From the NCBI RefSeq assembly GCF_012689525.1, contig NZ_CP051516.1:4509439-4573438 (forward strand): 64,000 nt of DNA. The letters are read 5' to 3'. The position numbers and the translations under genes are program-made. A model generated the notes under the pieces. The model searched no databases. It saw only the letters and a program-made list of their open reading frames with translations, and was not told the DNA's origin. The DNA comes from Paraburkholderia aromaticivorans. GTDB lineage: Bacteria; Pseudomonadota; Gammaproteobacteria; Burkholderiales; Burkholderiaceae. Positions 9,795-17,674 of this stretch are shown here, one piece after another; the first letter of the stretch is position 1; every line of letters begins with the position of its first letter.

Positions 9795-9798
9795 GCGC

Positions 9799-11016
9799 AT
9801 GCCGGCATTTCGTTTCGAAGCGATCGACGCGGCGGGCAAGGCGCAAAAAGGCGTGCTCGACGCGGACAGCGCGCGCGGCGCGCGGACCAATCTGCGTTCG
9901 CAAGGATTGACGCCGCTCGTCGTCGAACCGGCCGCCACGCGCACGCGCGGCGAGCGTAATCAACGGCTGTCGCTGGGGCGGCGTCTGTCGCAACGCGAGC
10001 AGGCGATCCTGACGCGCCAGCTCGCCAGCCTGCTGATTGCCGGCTTGCCGCTCGACGAAGCGCTCGCGGTGCTCACCGAGCAATCGGAGCGCGACTACAT
10101 TCGCGAACTGATGGCGTCGATCCGCGCGGAAGTACTCGGCGGCCATTCGCTGGCCAATGCGCTGACGCAGCATCCGAAAGACTTCCCCGAGATTTATCGC
10201 GCGCTGGTCGCGGCTGGTGAACATACCGGCAAGCTCGGCCTGGTGCTGTCGCGGCTCGCCGACTACATCGAGCAACGCAACGCGCTGAAGCAGAAGATCG
10301 TGCTCGCGTTCACATACCCGACCATCGTCACGATTATCGCTTTCGGTATCGTCACGTTTCTGTTGAGCTACGTGGTGCCGCAGGTGGTGAACGTGTTCGC
10401 CAGCACCAAGCAGCAACTGCCCTTCCTCACCATCATGATGATGGCGCTTTCCGGGTTCGTGCGGAACTGGTGGTGGGCGATGCTGATCGGCGTGGTCGTG
10501 CTGATGTATCTGGTGCGCTCGATTCTGAAGCAGCCCGGCCCGCGCCTCGCGTTCGACCGTTGGCTACTGACCGCGCCGTTGCTCGGCAAACTCGTACGCG
10601 GCTACAACACCGTGCGCTTTGCCAGCACGCTCGGCATTCTCACCGCGGCGGGCGTGCCGATTCTGCGCGCGCTGCAAGCCGCCGCCGAAACGCTTAGCAA
10701 TAACGCGATGCGCGAGAACATCGACGACGCCATTGTGCGTGTGCGCGAAGGCACGTCGCTGTCACGCGCGCTCGGCAACACGAAGACGTTTCCGCCTGTG
10801 CTGGTTCACCTGATTCGTTCGGGCGAAGCGACCGGCGACGTGACCACGATGCTCGACCGCGCGGCAGACGGCGAAGCGCGCGAACTGGAACGCCGCACGA
10901 TGTTCCTGACGAGTCTGCTGGAGCCGTTGCTGATTCTGGCGATGGGGGGCGTGGTGCTGGTGATCGTGCTGGCGGTGATGCTGCCGATCATCGAGTTGAA
11001 CAACCTGGTGCAGTAA
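9799..11016 (+). CDS. gspF: Type II secretion system inner-membrane protein GspF
   Basis: Polytopic inner-membrane platform protein that contacts GspE and GspL. It has 405 residues with the duplicated T2SSF fold: first half with LTRQLASLLIAGLPLDEAL, second half with RFASTLGILTAAGVPILRAL. Three hydrophobic segments lie near residues 170-200, 220-240 and 370-400. It starts five bases after gspE. Confidence 0.95.
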   Translation: MPAFRFEAIDAAGKAQKGVLDADSARGARTNLRSQGLTPLVVEPAATRTRGERNQRLSLGRRLSQREQAILTRQLASLLIAGLPLDEALAVLTEQSERDYIRELMASIRAEVLGGHSLANALTQHPKDFPEIYRALVAAGEHTGKLGLVLSRLADYIEQRNALKQKIVLAFTYPTIVTIIAFGIVTFLLSYVVPQVVNVFASTKQQLPFLTIMMMALSGFVRNWWWAMLIGVVVLMYLVRSILKQPGPRLAFDRWLLTAPLLGKLVRGYNTVRFASTLGILTAAGVPILRALQAAAETLSNNAMRENIDDAIVRVREGTSLSRALGNTKTFPPVLVHLIRSGEATGDVTTMLDRAADGEARELERRTMFLTSLLEPLLILAMGGVVLVIVLAVMLPIIELNNLVQ

Positions 11017-11105
11017 GGCCGGAAGAGAGACTGAATCGCGCGATGACCGGTGTGGTCACCGCGCAAACATCAGTTAAAGCGAAGCTGCTGCTTTGCGCTT
11101 TTGCT

Positions 11106-11519
11106 TCAGCGCACGTAGATCGTCGGACCTGCGGGGTTGGCCGGCAGGAACACTTCGGAATGCGCGCCATTGCGGTCGATGATGATCGAGCGGGCGCGGA
11201 CTTCGGAAAGTTTGCTGCCTTGCATCAGCGCGCTGCCGAGCGACACGGCACGCGGCGGTTCGCCGCCCACGCTGACGATGGCCGCGGCGCCTTCCCGCAA
11301 AGCGAGGATGCCGAACAGCCGCACGTCCTGGTTGGCGTTGCGCGTGAGTTGGCCGCCGAACAGCGTGGCAGCCTGCTCGGTCGAGATCTGCGCATGCGCG
11401 GCGGCGGCGGGCAACGGCGCACCGGACAACGTGCTGAGCGTGATGACCCAGTAGGTCAGCGTCGCGCAGAACACGGCGAACAGCGCGAGCGACAGAAAGC
11501 GAATTTGGATGGCGTTCAT
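11106..11519 (-). CDS. gspC: Type II secretion system protein GspC, short form
   Basis: Inner-membrane component linking the platform to the secretin. This 137-residue protein has one N-terminal membrane segment (about 6-28) followed by a homology-region domain (LFGGQLTRNANQDVRLFGIL ... ARSIIIDRNGAHSEVFL). It ends where a PDZ or coiled-coil domain would begin in classical ~270-residue GspC. It is encoded on the minus strand inside an otherwise plus-strand operon. The frame continues upstream to 11576, and ATG 11525 or 11528 are alternatives; none has a convincing ribosome binding site. Confidence 0.78.
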   Translation of the reverse strand: MNAIQIRFLSLALFAVFCATLTYWVITLSTLSGAPLPAAAAHAQISTEQAATLFGGQLTRNANQDVRLFGILALREGAAAIVSVGGEPPRAVSLGSALMQGSKLSEVRARSIIIDRNGAHSEVFLPANPAGPTIYVR

Positions 11520-11692
11520 GCGCATCATTGTACGGACTATTGTGAAAATTGCGTTGGGCTGAAAGCGCCTTCTCACGACCCTTCAACTGCATGACATTAA
11601 AATGACCGGCCGGGCGTGTTCAATGGCAGCCTGATTGCCAAAACGCGAATCCCGCCCAGTCAGAAATTTCACCTGAAAAGAGGTAGCAAGCT

Positions 11693-12157
11693 ATGCAACT
11701 GTCGACCACTCGCCGTCATGACATCGCGGGTCCGCGCAGCCGTCGTCAACGCGGTTTCACGCTGATCGAAATCATGGTCGTGATCGCGATTCTGGGCATT
11801 CTGGCCGCGTTGATCGTGCCGAAGATCATGAGCCGTCCCGACGAAGCGCGCCGTGTCGCCGCCAAGCAGGACATCGGCACGATGATGCAGGCGCTGAAAC
11901 TCTACCGTCTGGACAACGGCCGTTATCCGACGCAGGAGCAAGGTTTGCGCGCGCTGATCGAAAAGCCGGGCACGGACCCCGTGCCGAACAACTGGAAAGA
12001 CGGCGGCTACCTCGAGCGTCTGCCGAACGATCCGTGGGGTAACGCCTACCAGTTTCTGAATCCGGGCGTGCACGGCGAGATCGACGTGTTCAGCTATGGC
12101 GCGGACGGCAAGGCGGGCGGCGAAGGCAATGACGCCGACGTCGGCTCGTGGCAGTAG
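11693..12157 (+). CDS. gspG: Major pseudopilin GspG
   Basis: Main subunit of the periplasmic pseudopilus. The 154-residue prepilin has a 21-residue basic leader and the cleavage site RG^FTLIE (cut after Gly21, Glu26 at +5). A hydrophobic helix follows, then the GspG core (LYRLDNGRYPTQEQGLRAL) with the C-terminal calcium-binding loop region. AGAGG (11679-11683) precedes the ATG. It sits divergent from gspC, so the G-to-N genes may have their own promoter in 11577-11692. Confidence 0.95.
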   Translation: MQLSTTRRHDIAGPRSRRQRGFTLIEIMVVIAILGILAALIVPKIMSRPDEARRVAAKQDIGTMMQALKLYRLDNGRYPTQEQGLRALIEKPGTDPVPNNWKDGGYLERLPNDPWGNAYQFLNPGVHGEIDVFSYGADGKAGGEGNDADVGSWQ

Positions 12158-12252
12158 GCGTTTAAGGAGTCGGTGGTTTTCATGCGCGCGGCGGGATTGA
12201 ACCTCGCGCGTTCCTCTCGATGCATCGTCGTTTGATTTTGAGTTGATCGTTC

Positions 12253-12846
12253 GTGGCCGGCACTATGCGATTGTCCCCTTGCAAGTCCCGTGTGGACACG
12301 CCCTGTACGGCTTCGTTGCCGCGCGCGGTGTGTACCGGCGCGCGCCCGCATGGCGTGCGCCGCCCGGGTGACGCGGGCAGGCGCGGCGGCGGCAAACGCG
12401 CGGCGGGTTTCACGCTGCTGGAAATGCTGGTGGTGCTGGTGATCGCGGGCCTGCTGGTGTCCTTGACCGCGTTGACGATGACACGCAATCCGCGCACCGA
12501 TCTGAACGAGGAAGCGCAGCGTCTCGCGCTGCTGTTCGAATCGGCCGGCGACGAAGCGCAGGTGCGCGCGCGGCCGATCGCCTGGCAACCGCTCGATGGC
12601 GGCTTTCGTTTCGACCTGCGCACCGAAGACGGCTGGCGTCCGCTGCGTGACGATCTGCTTGGGCCGCGTCGCTGGGAAGGTGGCGTGACCGGCGTGAGCA
12701 TCAGCTATCCGGGTTCGGATTCGCAGCCCAGCCGTATCGTATTCGGCACCGAGGCGATCGACGTGCCCGTGCAGATCACGCTGTTTTCGGCAGCCGGGAG
12801 CGCGACGATCGTCGGCACCGGCAATGGCCGCTACGAGGTGCACTGA
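12253..12846 (+). CDS. gspH: Minor pseudopilin GspH
   Basis: Minor pseudopilin. The 197-residue frame starts with GTG (12253); ATG 12265 is an alternative. The prepilin cleavage site AAG^FTLLE falls after residue 52. The leader is unusually long and Arg/Gly-rich for this family, so the real start may be internal. The globular part (DLNEEAQRLALLFESAGDEA ... FDLRTEDGWRPL) fits GspH. Confidence 0.88.
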   Translation: MAGTMRLSPCKSRVDTPCTASLPRAVCTGARPHGVRRPGDAGRRGGGKRAAGFTLLEMLVVLVIAGLLVSLTALTMTRNPRTDLNEEAQRLALLFESAGDEAQVRARPIAWQPLDGGFRFDLRTEDGWRPLRDDLLGPRRWEGGVTGVSISYPGSDSQPSRIVFGTEAIDVPVQITLFSAAGSATIVGTGNGRYEVH

Positions 12847-12847
12847 G

Positions 12848-13264
12848 ATGCGTCGTTGCAGGAGCATGACGGCTCGCGAGAGGGTCCACGGCGCGCAGCG
12901 CGGTTTTACGATGATCGAAGTGCTGGTGGCGCTGGCGATCATTGCGGTGGCGTTGGCCGCCTCGTTGCGGGCGGTGGGCAGTCTCGCGAGCGGCGAGGCC
13001 GATCTGCACCGCCGCTTGCTGGCGGGCTGGAGCGCGGACAATACGTTGGCGCAATTGCATCTGGCGCATGCCTGGCCGAACGTCGGCTCGACGAGTTTCG
13101 ACTGTTCGCAGGGCAACTTGCAGTTGATCTGTACGGAGCAAGTGACGGCCACGCCGAATCCGGTGTTTCGTCGAGTGGAAGTGATGGTGACGATGCCGGG
13201 CGGGTCCGGCAATCTGGCTCAGATGGTGACGGTGGTCGCGAATGAAAACAACCGTTCGCTCTGA
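12848..13264 (+). CDS. gspI: Minor pseudopilin GspI
   Basis: Minor pseudopilin of 138 residues that nucleates the tip complex with GspJ and GspK. Cleavage site RG^FTMIE after residue 19, hydrophobic helix, then a small domain containing SADNTLAQLHL and a Cys pair (DCSQGNLQLIC). ATG 12848 follows the gspH stop by one base. Its 3' end overlaps gspJ by 23 bp. Confidence 0.93.
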   Translation: MRRCRSMTARERVHGAQRGFTMIEVLVALAIIAVALAASLRAVGSLASGEADLHRRLLAGWSADNTLAQLHLAHAWPNVGSTSFDCSQGNLQLICTEQVTATPNPVFRRVEVMVTMPGGSGNLAQMVTVVANENNRSL

Positions 13265-13919
13265 GCGCCGCCGCCGATCGGGCGCGCGTGGTTTCACGCT
13301 GATCGAATTGCTGGTGGCGATTGCGATTCTGGCGGTGATTGCCGTGTTGTCGTGGCGCGGGCTCGACCAGATCATTCGCGGCCGGCAGACCATCACGAGC
13401 GCGATGGAAGAAGAGCGCGTTTTTGCGCAGTTGTTCGACCAGATGCGGATTGATGCGCGGCAGGCCGCGTCGGATGATGAGGCTGGGCAGGCGGCTGTAT
13501 CGGTGTCCGGCAGCGTGTTGCAGATCGTGCGGCAGATGAATTTGCCGGGTGCGGCGCCGAGGTTGCAGGTGGTGAGGTATCGCGTGTCCGATGGACGTGT
13601 GATTCGGTATGCGTCGCCGCCGTTGGGGAATATGGGCGAGTTGCGGCGGGCTTTGCGCGGCAGCGAAGGTGAAGGATGGAGTGGTGTGCCGCTGATGGCC
13701 GGTGTTGGTTCTATTTCTGCTCAGGTTTATGTGCCCAAGGTGGGCTGGACTACGCAGATGGGCGATGTGCAGAGCGCCATTACGGAGGCGGACAATAATC
13801 TTAAGGTGCCCCAGCTGGGGAGTGCGCCGCTGCCGCGGTCTGTGACGGGGCTGCAGGTGAGTGTCGGGGCTAAGTCGTTGGCGCGGCCCGTGACGCGGGT
13901 TTTTCTCGTCGGAGAGTGA
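13242..13919 (+). CDS. gspJ: Minor pseudopilin GspJ
   Basis: Minor pseudopilin of 225 residues. Cleavage site RG^FTLIELLV after residue 17, followed by the typical LSWRGLDQIIRGRQTI helix and a GspJ core (RYRVSDGRVIRY). The start overlaps gspI by 23 bp. Toward its 3' end the coding strand becomes strongly G- and T-rich (T far above A, G far above C), unlike the start of the gene; this matches the skew around the repeat element immediately downstream. Confidence 0.92.
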   Translation: MKTTVRSERRRRSGARGFTLIELLVAIAILAVIAVLSWRGLDQIIRGRQTITSAMEEERVFAQLFDQMRIDARQAASDDEAGQAAVSVSGSVLQIVRQMNLPGAAPRLQVVRYRVSDGRVIRYASPPLGNMGELRRALRGSEGEGWSGVPLMAGVGSISAQVYVPKVGWTTQMGDVQSAITEADNNLKVPQLGSAPLPRSVTGLQVSVGAKSLARPVTRVFLVGE

Positions 13920-13920
13920 A

Positions 13921-15684
13921 ATGAAGTTCTCTTTTTTGTCTTTCCGATGGGTTTGTCTGGGTGCTTTTGGTGTTGGGCTTTCCTTGAAATCACGGTGGTC
14001 TATTGGTGTTGTCCCTGTGCGGGGCGGCACTTACTTTCTTTGCGGCCGCAAAGAAAGTAAGCAAAGAAAGCGGCTTCAAACCGCTAACGTACAAGCGGGT
14101 CCCCCGCACAGCCACAGTAGTGGCGCGATCAACGCACAATCCCTCGCACAGCAAGCGGCAGTGACCAGGCAGTCATCCGTTCCGGCGGCGCTTCGCGCGC
14201 CGAGCGGCAAGCAACGAAACCATCGGTCGCTGGCAATGCCTAGCTACGCCTCACGGTATCTCCGGTCTGCTTCGGCGTCTGTGCATGCATCCGGGCCTAT
14301 TTCGGCGCCGCGCCGAGGCGAAGCCGACGGCTCCCACCTCGCGCAGACAAAACCGCTGAGCTCTACCCTTCCGGCGAGCACACCGTGCGAGGCGGGAGGT
14401 ATGACGGCCTTGTCACAGGTGTCGAATGTGCGAAGTGACGGATTCCAGATGGTCCACTACCGAGGCTGTGCGGGGGACCCGCTTGGCAATGGTGGTGTGA
14501 AGCGGCTTTCTTTGCCTACTTTCTTTGCCGCGGCAAAGAAAGTAGGTGCCGCCCCGCACAGGGGCAACGCCAATAGACCACCACGAATTCAAGGAAAGGC
14601 CAACACAAAACAGAGCCAGAAAAACCAGACCGGCGTAGCCATCATCAGCGCCTTGTTAGTAGTCGCGCTATCAGCGATCTTGGTCTCGGGCATGCTCTGG
14701 CGCCAGCAAGTCCAAATCCGAAGGATAGAAAACCAGCGCCTCCTTTCCCAAGCCCAATGGGTAGCCCGCGGCGCGCTAGACTGGACGCGCCTGATCCTCC
14801 GCTCAGAAGGCGACACTTCAGCCGGCATCACCTACCTGGGTGGCCTATGGGGCGTCCCGATAGCCAAAACCCGCCTATCCGATTTCCTGGGCCAAATAGG
14901 CGAAGTCAGAGCGCAACAAGGCGCAGAAACCTACCTATCGGGTTCAATCGAAGACGCCCAGGCAAAATTCAACCTGAGAAATCTGGTAGAGAGCCCCGCC
15001 CCTGGCGTGATGCAATTGGACATGGACCAAATCGGCGCCTACCAGCGCCTACTGGTATCGCTCGGCGCAAACAGCCAGCTGGCAAAAACCACAGCAGTCC
15101 AGGTCCGCGCAAGCCTCGCACAATCGGCAACCCGTTTCCAGACCATCACGTCCACGAACGGCACAACCGCGACCCCGCCGCCGATCCAGGGCGGCGCCAC
15201 CGGCGGCAGCTTCACCAACAAACCGGGTATCGAAGACAGCGACGACAGTTCCGCGAACGCACCGATCCAGATGACCAGCGTCGACTCGCTGCTCGATATC
15301 CCCGGCTATACGCCCGAGATGGTCGCGCGCTTGCGGCCCTTCGTCACCGTGCTGCCGACGGTATCGGCGGTCAACGTGAACACGGCTTCCGCCGAAGTCA
15401 TCGCAGCGGTCATACCGGGAATGAGCGTGTCGACGGCGCAAGCCTTCGTCGAGCGCCGGCAGACGGTGTTTTTCCGTAACGTCGGCGACATACAACTCGC
15501 GTTGCGCGGCGCTGGCGTGCAATCGATCTCGATCGACCCGAGCGAACTCGACGTCAACTCGAATTACTTCCTGATCCACGGCCGCGTGCAGCACGAACGC
15601 GCCGAGGTGGACCGCACGACCCTCGTCTATCGCGACGCATTGACTCACACTACGCGTATCGTGCGAGTAGAAGACCAACTATGA
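13921..15684 (+). CDS. gspK: Minor pseudopilin GspK with a repeat element in its 5' end
   Basis: The GspK protein proper begins near 14620: QTG^VAIISALLVVALSAI, then SGMLWRQQVQIRRIENQRLL and the helix-hairpin-helix end (VNVNTASAEVIAAVIPGM). GspK normally lacks Glu5, as here. The frame is open back to ATG 13921, one base after gspJ, but codons ~17-228 are read through an inverted-repeat element (13971-14605). If translated from 13921 the prepilin leader would be 238 residues, with cleavage after Gly238. No ATG lies between 14460 and the mature start; ATG 14401 is another in-frame option. The normal short leader seems to have been split by the insertion. Confidence 0.8.
   Translation: MKFSFLSFRWVCLGAFGVGLSLKSRWSIGVVPVRGGTYFLCGRKESKQRKRLQTANVQAGPPHSHSSGAINAQSLAQQAAVTRQSSVPAALRAPSGKQRNHRSLAMPSYASRYLRSASASVHASGPISAPRRGEADGSHLAQTKPLSSTLPASTPCEAGGMTALSQVSNVRSDGFQMVHYRGCAGDPLGNGGVKRLSLPTFFAAAKKVGAAPHRGNANRPPRIQGKANTKQSQKNQTGVAIISALLVVALSAILVSGMLWRQQVQIRRIENQRLLSQAQWVARGALDWTRLILRSEGDTSAGITYLGGLWGVPIAKTRLSDFLGQIGEVRAQQGAETYLSGSIEDAQAKFNLRNLVESPAPGVMQLDMDQIGAYQRLLVSLGANSQLAKTTAVQVRASLAQSATRFQTITSTNGTTATPPPIQGGATGGSFTNKPGIEDSDDSSANAPIQMTSVDSLLDIPGYTPEMVARLRPFVTVLPTVSAVNVNTASAEVIAAVIPGMSVSTAQAFVERRQTVFFRNVGDIQLALRGAGVQSISIDPSELDVNSNYFLIHGRVQHERAEVDRTTLVYRDALTHTTRIVRVEDQL
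14030..14061. repeat. Perfect 32-bp palindrome, left
   Basis: Both halves are exact complements, CTTACTTTCTTTGC and GCAAAGAAAGTAAG around a GGCC centre. A second partial copy of GCAAAGAAAG follows directly at 14061-14070. Confidence 0.9.
14515..14546. repeat. Perfect 32-bp palindrome, right
   Basis: Halves CCTACTTTCTTTGCC and GGCAAAGAAAGTAGG around GC. It differs from the left palindrome by compensated changes that keep the pairing perfect. Confidence 0.9.
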
Positions 15685-15712
15685 ATAACGCCTTTCCCAG
15701 AGAGAGTGGCCT

Positions 15713-17140
15713 TTGAGCACGCTGATCGTTCTATTGCCGCCGCGTGATCCGGCGGTGCCATCGCAGGAATGGCAACTGCCGGAGCTGCCGTTCGTGCTGC
15801 TCGACAAGTCGGGCCGCGCCCAGCGCGCCGGCCGGTCGGCGCTCGCGCTGCTGCCGCGCGCCTCTACCACGGTGCTGATGGTCGCCGCGCGCGACCTGCT
15901 GATGATGCCCGCCACACTGCCGCCGTTGCGTGGCCCGCGGCTGCGTCAGGCGCTGCCCAACATCGTCGAGGATCAACTGATCCAGGACCCGCAGACCTGT
16001 CACATCGCCGTCGACCCGAAACCGCTCGCGGGCGGCCGGCAGTTGCTGGCGATCATCGACCGCGGCTGGTTCCGGTATATCTGCGAATCGTTCTCCAATG
16101 CCGGCCATCGCAGCTTGCGCGCGGTGCCGGTCACGCGCTGCCTGCCGCTGGCGGCCGCGCTCGATGCCGATGTGCCCGCCGAAGTCGCGGAAACGGTGAA
16201 CGCCGGTGAGCCGGCCATGGCCGGCGCAGCAGGCGTGGCGACGTCGCTGCCGGGCGTCGCGCCGGTGGTGGCGCCCGGCGTCGCGGCTGCGGTGCCGATG
16301 GTGGCCGCCGTGCTCGGCGCCGTGGTGCAGACCGCGCCCGCCCTGCTGCTCGAAGGCGTGGCGGCCAGCGCGGGCGACCGAAGCGTGCCGCGCGTCGAAC
16401 TGGCGATCGCGCGCGGGGTGCAAGGCGAAGGGCTGGCCGTGCCGGCCAGCGCGGTAAACGCGACGCTCGGCGCGCTCGCCGGCGCGGCGCCGGTCTCGCT
16501 GCACATGCTCACCGAAGTGCCCGGCAACGAGCCGAGTCTCGCTCCGAATAGCCCGGCGCGGCTGGCTGCGCACATCCACGGCGCCAGTCCGCTGCCGTTC
16601 GAGCAGCTCGCGCGACGCGCGCTGGAGTGTCGCTTCGACCTGTGTCAGTTCGAGTTTGCTTCGCAGCCGTGGCGGCTCGACCGCGCGACGCTGCGGCGTC
16701 TGCGGCTGCCGGTGCTGCTCGCGGTCGGCGCGCTGGTGATTGCCATCATCGGCGCAAACGTGCAGTGGCTGATGCTCGCGCGCCAACGCGACGCAATCAA
16801 CACGCAGATGACCGAACTGCTGCTCAATACCTTCCCCAAAACGACCGTCGTGCTCGACGCGCCCGACCAGATGTCGCGCCAGTTGCAGCAATTGCGCGTC
16901 GCGGCGGGCGAACTGTCGCCGGACGATTTCCTGCCGCTCGCCGACGGCCTCGCTCGCTCGCTGGCGCCGGTGCCGGTCAACGGCATCGCCGCGCTCGACT
17001 ATCACGACCGGCGGCTCGACGTGAACTTCAAGCCGGAGGTCAAGCTCGATCCCGATCTCGCGAAGCGCCTCGCCCGCAACGGCCTGAGCGGTGGGATCGA
17101 TAGCAATACCGGCAAGTGGACCATCAGGAACGGACAATGA
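15713..17140 (+). CDS. gspL: Type II secretion system protein GspL
   Basis: Bitopic inner-membrane protein that recruits GspE. The 475-residue protein has a cytoplasmic actin-like domain, one membrane segment (about residues 337-357, LPVLLAVGALVIAIIGANV) and a periplasmic ferredoxin-like end. An Ala/Val/Pro-rich low-complexity insert (about 165-225) interrupts the cytoplasmic domain. Translation appears to start at TTG 15713 after an AGAGAG ribosome binding site, since no ATG is suitably placed. The stop overlaps the gspM ATG by four bases. Confidence 0.9.
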   Translation: MSTLIVLLPPRDPAVPSQEWQLPELPFVLLDKSGRAQRAGRSALALLPRASTTVLMVAARDLLMMPATLPPLRGPRLRQALPNIVEDQLIQDPQTCHIAVDPKPLAGGRQLLAIIDRGWFRYICESFSNAGHRSLRAVPVTRCLPLAAALDADVPAEVAETVNAGEPAMAGAAGVATSLPGVAPVVAPGVAAAVPMVAAVLGAVVQTAPALLLEGVAASAGDRSVPRVELAIARGVQGEGLAVPASAVNATLGALAGAAPVSLHMLTEVPGNEPSLAPNSPARLAAHIHGASPLPFEQLARRALECRFDLCQFEFASQPWRLDRATLRRLRLPVLLAVGALVIAIIGANVQWLMLARQRDAINTQMTELLLNTFPKTTVVLDAPDQMSRQLQQLRVAAGELSPDDFLPLADGLARSLAPVPVNGIAALDYHDRRLDVNFKPEVKLDPDLAKRLARNGLSGGIDSNTGKWTIRNGQ

Positions 17141-17640
17141 AAGCTGAACTCGCTCAAACATGGGCCGGATTCTGGGACCAGCGCACCGAGCGCGAAAAAG
17201 CCCTGCTGACGTGGGGCGGCGGCGTGCTCGCCGTGGTGATCGCGTGGTCGGTGCTGTGGGCGCCGGCGCAGGAAGGCCGCTCGCATCTGCGTGAATCGCT
17301 GCCCGCCATGCAGCGGCAGTTGGCGCAGATGACCGCGCAGGCGAACGAAGCGCGCCAATTGTCGGCGGCGGCGCAAGGCGTCGCGCCGACCGGCGCCGCG
17401 CTGAAGGACGCCCTCACCGCGTCGCTCAACGATCACGGCCTTGCGGCGACGCAGGTTCAGGTGATCGGCAACGCGGTCCAGATCCAGTTGAAGAACGCGT
17501 CGTTCCCGGCGTGGACGAACTGGGTCGACGACGTGCGCAAGCAGTTCAAGGTGCAAGTCTCGGAGGCGCACGCCACGGCGCTCAAGGAAGACGGCCAGGT
17601 GGACCTGACGGCGTCGTTGCAGCCGTCCACCGCGAAATGA
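17137..17640 (+). CDS. gspM: Type II secretion system protein GspM
   Basis: Small bitopic inner-membrane partner of GspL. It has 167 residues: short cytoplasmic start, one membrane helix (about 27-45, LLTWGGGVLAVVIAWSVLW), then a periplasmic coiled coil (MQRQLAQMTAQANEARQL) and ferredoxin-like fold. ATG 17137 overlaps the gspL stop (ATGA). Confidence 0.92.
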   Translation: MKAELAQTWAGFWDQRTEREKALLTWGGGVLAVVIAWSVLWAPAQEGRSHLRESLPAMQRQLAQMTAQANEARQLSAAAQGVAPTGAALKDALTASLNDHGLAATQVQVIGNAVQIQLKNASFPAWTNWVDDVRKQFKVQVSEAHATALKEDGQVDLTASLQPSTAK

Positions 17641-17674
17641 AAATAACCGCGACCTCGCCGTCACAGGATCTCGC

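Larger units (their letters stand above)
13971..14605. mobile_element. MITE-like inverted-repeat element (no transposase)
   Basis: Outer arms 13971-14030 and 14546-14605 are inverted copies (54 of 60 positions match by hand). Next to each lies a perfect 32-bp palindrome: 14030-14061 centred on GCGGCCGC, and 14515-14546 centred on CCGCGG, both with CTTTCTTTG/CAAAGAAAG arms. Inner arms 14062-14124 and 14453-14514 are again inverted and similar (shared GCGGGTCCCCCGCACAGCC). The ~330-bp core has no recognisable gene. The motif resembles an abundant Paraburkholderia intergenic repeat, from memory. It sits in the 5' end of gspK. Confidence 0.82.

Noticed and set aside
13921..14600. Element-internal reading frame considered as a separate gene
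   Set aside because: The translation follows the inverted repeats and low-complexity arms; it has no domain, and similar frames appear wherever such palindromic repeats are read through.
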